8,245 nt of DNA from DTKY01 sp037440765 (GTDB lineage: Bacteria > Acidobacteriota > Terriglobia > Bryobacterales > Bryobacteraceae), in contig JBBITL010000131.1 of the NCBI GenBank assembly GCA_037440765.1, forward strand, positions 1 through 8,245. Direction: 5' to 3'. The notes under the pieces are model-generated. The model did not search any database. It was not told the origin of the DNA and saw only the letters and a list, made by a program, of their open reading frames with translations. This document shows positions 5,802 to 8,245 of this stretch, one piece after another; within the stretch, counting starts at the first letter, position 1; every line of letters begins with the position of its first letter. A program made the position numbers and the translations under genes.

Positions 5802-7910
5802 ATGCCCAAGCGACTTAGCGAGGTCGAGGCTGTCGCCGCTGCCGGCAGCCGTGAGGGAGCGCCTGAGGCCCAGGCGCTGCTGAAGGCGTTCCGGCTGATG
5901 CTGTTGTCGAGGCGGCTGGACGACCGGGAAATCCTCCTGAAGCGGCAGAACCGGATCTTCTTCCAGATCAGCGGAGCGGGGCACGAGGCTGTCGGCGTGG
6001 CCGCGGGATCCGTCTTGCGCCCCGGACGCGACTGGTTCTACCTTTATTACCGCGACCGCGCGCTGTGCCTGGCACTGGGCATGAGCGCTCTCGACATGAT
6101 GCTGGCCGCGGTCGGCGCGGCCGACGACCCGTGCAGCGGAGGGCGCCAGATGCCGTCGCACTGGGGCTCACGCGAGCTGAACATCGTGACCTGCTCCTCC
6201 CCGACGGGAACGCAGTTCCTCCAGGCCGTTGGCTGCGCTCACGCCGCCCGCTACCTGAGCCCCGGCTCCGACGAGGTGACTCTGGTCTGCTCCGGAGACG
6301 GCGCTGCCAGCGAAGGGGAATTCTGGGAGGCAATGAACGCGGCCTGCCTGGAACGCTTGCCGCTCATTTTTCTGATTGAGGACAACCGTTACGCCATCTC
6401 GGTCCCGATTGAGAAGCAGACCGCCGGCGGCAGCATATCGCGCCTGCTGGAGGGCTTCCCGGGCCTGCTGCGCCTGGAGGTGGACGGCACGGACTACCTG
6501 GCATCTCTCGGCGCCATGTCAGAGGCGGCCGCCTGGGCGAGGGCGGGGAAGGGGCCGGCCCTGGTCCACGCCCACGTAATCCGGCCCTACTCGCATTCTC
6601 TGTCGGACGACGAGCGCCTGTACCGGACCGAGGCGGAGCGCGCTCAAGAAGCCGCCCGCGACCCGCTGGTCACGTTCCCGCGGTGGCTGCTGTCGGAGGG
6701 CATTGCCGAGCCCGTAACGCTCCAGCGGATCGGCCACGAGGTGGAGCAGGAGGTTCAGCGGGCCACCGACACGGCGCTGAAAGCCGCAGCGCCCGCCGCC
6801 GATTCGGTTTTTCGTCACCTCTACTCCGGGCAGGTGGATCCGGCTGCGGAGAGCTTCTCAACCGAGCCCGACTTCCGCGGCGCTCCGCGCACCATGGTGG
6901 ACGCCATCAACCTGACGCTGGCCGAGGAGATGCGCCGCGACTCCAGGGTCATCGTGTTTGGCGAGGACGTGGCGGACTGCGGCCGGGAGGAGAACCTCGG
7001 AGAAGTGAAGGGCAAGGGCGGGGTGTTCAAGGCCACGGCAGGTCTCCAGACCGAGTTTGGCACGCCGCGCTGCTTCGACACGCCGTTGGCCGAGGCGGCC
7101 ATCATCGGCCGCGCCATCGGAATGGCCATACGCGGCCTGAAACCGGTGGCCGAGATCCAGTTCTTCGATTACATCTGGCCGGCCATGATGCAGATCCGCG
7201 ACGAGCTGGCCACTGTCCGCTGGCGCTCCAACAACGCTTTCTCCTGTCCTGTGGTGATCCGCGTGGCCATCGGAGGCTATCTGACCGGCGGCGCCATCTA
7301 CCACAGCCAGTGCGGGGAGGTCGAGTTCACCCACATCCCCGGACTGCGGGTGGTAATGCCCTCCAACGCTCTGGATGCCTGCGGCCTCTTGCGGACGGCC
7401 ATCCGCTGCGACGACCCGGTGTTGTTTTTGGAGCACAAACACCTCTACCGCGAGCCCTACAACCGCGCGCCCCATCCCGGCGCCGAGTACCTGGTTCCGT
7501 TCGGCCGGGCGCGGCTGGCGAAGTCCGGCAGCAGTCTTACAGTAGTCACCTACGGAGCGCTGGTTCAGAAGGCGCTGCTGGCCGCCTTACAGATCGAGAA
7601 GCACAACCCGCAGTGGAGCATCGAGGTGCTGGACCTGCGCAGCCTGGCTCCCTACGACTGGGACGCGATACGGTCCTCGCTGCGCAAGACCGGCCGCGTG
7701 CTGGTGGCGCACGAGGATTGCCTGAGCTGGGGCTACGGCGCCGAGATCGCCGCGCGCATCGCCGGCGATCTGTTCGACTGCCTGGACGCCCCGGTGGGAC
7801 GCGTCGCGGCCAAGGACACCTGGGTGGCCTACAACCCTGAACTGGAGGACGTCATCCTGCCCCAGGTGGACGACCTTGTCCGCGAATGCCAGCGCCTGCT
7901 GGCCTACTGA
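5802..7910 (+). CDS. 2-oxo acid dehydrogenase E1, fused alpha and beta subunits
   Basis: This single 702-residue chain holds both halves of the thiamine-diphosphate E1 component, which decarboxylates 2-oxo acids and acylates the lipoyl group of E2. The alpha domain spans about 25-300: RRLDDREILLKRQ (37-49), GHEA (60-63), YYRDRALCLALG (82-93), the thiamine motif GDGAASEGEFWEAMN (165-179) to EDNRYAIS (193-200), and the loop YSHSLSDDERLYR (263-275). A linker of about 60 residues leads to the beta domain (364-702): GEDV (387-390), FDTPLAEAAIIGRAIGMA (425-442), a strand containing IYHSQ (499-503) with likely catalytic His501, HIPGLRVVMPS (511-521), and a transketolase C-terminal domain from about 578. 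The best match in character is 2-oxoisovalerate (branched-chain) dehydrogenase, but pyruvate or acetoin use is possible. ATG 5802 begins the coding-like sequence; its ribosome site (TGGGG) is modest. No E2, E3 or lipoylation gene is in view. Confidence 0.93.
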   Translation: MPKRLSEVEAVAAAGSREGAPEAQALLKAFRLMLLSRRLDDREILLKRQNRIFFQISGAGHEAVGVAAGSVLRPGRDWFYLYYRDRALCLALGMSALDMMLAAVGAADDPCSGGRQMPSHWGSRELNIVTCSSPTGTQFLQAVGCAHAARYLSPGSDEVTLVCSGDGAASEGEFWEAMNAACLERLPLIFLIEDNRYAISVPIEKQTAGGSISRLLEGFPGLLRLEVDGTDYLASLGAMSEAAAWARAGKGPALVHAHVIRPYSHSLSDDERLYRTEAERAQEAARDPLVTFPRWLLSEGIAEPVTLQRIGHEVEQEVQRATDTALKAAAPAADSVFRHLYSGQVDPAAESFSTEPDFRGAPRTMVDAINLTLAEEMRRDSRVIVFGEDVADCGREENLGEVKGKGGVFKATAGLQTEFGTPRCFDTPLAEAAIIGRAIGMAIRGLKPVAEIQFFDYIWPAMMQIRDELATVRWRSNNAFSCPVVIRVAIGGYLTGGAIYHSQCGEVEFTHIPGLRVVMPSNALDACGLLRTAIRCDDPVLFLEHKHLYREPYNRAPHPGAEYLVPFGRARLAKSGSSLTVVTYGALVQKALLAALQIEKHNPQWSIEVLDLRSLAPYDWDAIRSSLRKTGRVLVAHEDCLSWGYGAEIAARIAGDLFDCLDAPVGRVAAKDTWVAYNPELEDVILPQVDDLVRECQRLLAY

Positions 7911-7946
7911 GGGCCCAGGTTCCAGCTACTATTGCCGTTTGCCTTC
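7911..7946. other. Short convergent spacer, no clear terminator
   Basis: Thirty-six bases separate the E1 stop from the stop of the PEGA gene. They include the palindrome GGGCCC, but no hairpin followed by a T-run on either strand. Confidence 0.6.
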
Positions 7947-8245
7947 CTACTTGCCCAGCATGAAGCTCAGCCGCATGAAGGCGCTGTCTTGAAGTTCGAT
8001 CTCCTGCTGGTCGCGCAGGTAACCCTCACGGACCACAGCCACCACGTGCTTCCCGGCTGGCAACTCGAAGGTGGCGGGCGTGGTCTCGGCCCGGCGCTGG
8101 CCGTTGACCAGAATGGCGGCGCCGGGCGGGTCGGTCGTCACCTGCACATGGCCGGCGAGTTTCGCCATATAAAGAAACACATTAGCTTCCTCGGGCAACT
8201 GGAAGATTTTCAAGGCTGTTCTGTATCCTTCAAGGCTTGCGGAAG
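7947..8245 (-). CDS. PEGA-domain protein (5' partial)
   Basis: This is the C-terminal part of a protein with PEGA domains, small beta-rich modules common in cell-surface and periplasmic proteins and often attached to kinases or other signalling modules. A full unit reads from GHVQVTTDPPGAAILVNG (the PPGA signature) through TTPATFELPAGKH to VVREGYLRDQQEIEL, then a final beta strand and the stop. Translation upstream of the TTG at 8213 stays open to the right edge and reads SLEGYRTALKIFQL. That matches the end of a preceding PEGA unit (compare REGYLRDQQEIEL in the last unit). The TTG is therefore probably not the start; the gene continues beyond the window with at least two tandem PEGA units. 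What lies at its N-terminus cannot be seen. Confidence 0.8.
   Translation of the reverse strand, partial: SASLEGYRTALKIFQLPEEANVFLYMAKLAGHVQVTTDPPGAAILVNGQRRAETTPATFELPAGKHVVAVVREGYLRDQQEIELQDSAFMRLSFMLGK

Noticed and set aside
5838..5849. Perfect 12-base palindrome GCTGCCGGCAGC
   Set aside because: It is inside the E1 coding region and made of common GC-rich codons (Ala-Ala-Gly-Ser); no second copy with the same context was noticed.
5058..6161. 367-codon minus-strand open frame across the divergent spacer and the E1 start
   Set aside because: It overlaps three supported genes, has low-complexity composition, and has no domain or ribosome site that I can see.
6683..7840. 385-codon plus-strand frame inside the E1 beta domain
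   Set aside because: It is an out-of-frame shadow of the E1 gene, dominated by Arg, Gly and His.
1..8245. Search for CRISPR repeats, transposase genes, toxin-antitoxin pairs, defence genes and tRNAs
   Set aside because: None seen; the small paired genes lack toxin or antitoxin features, and no regular repeat spacing was found.

Overview
This is an 8.2 kb, high-GC (roughly two-thirds by eye) chromosomal window that looks bacterial. Gene content, GTG starts and the style of several hypothetical proteins suggest an Acidobacteriota genome, perhaps of the Solibacter/Bryobacter type. That assignment is inference from recalled protein character, not a computed placement. I see no insertion sequence, phage gene, CRISPR array, tRNA or rRNA. 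The window reads as housekeeping metabolism with several small uncharacterised genes mixed in.

Layout, left to right. (1) Positions 1-885, plus strand: the 3' portion of a PfkB-family sugar kinase, most like 2-keto-3-deoxygluconate kinases, cut by the left edge. (2) Positions 882-5623, minus strand: a run of seven genes in one direction. In transcription order they are a small exported or membrane protein of unknown function (5623-5201), an 89-residue unknown protein (5122-4853), a 98-residue putative zinc-ribbon protein (4824-4528), a BadF/BadG-type N-acetylglucosamine-kinase-like ATPase (4466-3549), phosphoglycerate kinase (3497-2328), peptide methionine sulfoxide reductase MsrA (2319-1759) and an exported DUF4159 protein (1706-882). 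Gaps are 8-78 nt, so much of the run may be one transcription unit. Its last stop codon overlaps the stop codon of the convergent sugar kinase. (3) Positions 5624-5801: a divergent intergenic region that must hold promoters for both directions. (4) Positions 5802-7910, plus strand: a 702-residue fused alpha+beta E1 component of a 2-oxo acid dehydrogenase complex, most like the branched-chain type. (5) Positions 7947-8245, minus strand: the C-terminal part of a PEGA-domain protein cut by the right edge.

Working together: phosphoglycerate kinase, the GlcNAc-kinase-like ATPase and the KDG-kinase-like protein all belong to sugar or amino-sugar catabolism and central carbon flow. The E1 enzyme oxidatively decarboxylates 2-oxo acids. 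MsrA repairs oxidised methionine and appears translationally coupled to pgk. I did not find a convincing new multi-gene system. The points most worth a second look are the three small uncharacterised genes at the head of the minus-strand run, the tightly overlapped tail-to-tail gene end at 882-885, the repeated TGTAC motif in the divergent promoter region, and the single-chain E1 enzyme without its E2/E3 partners.
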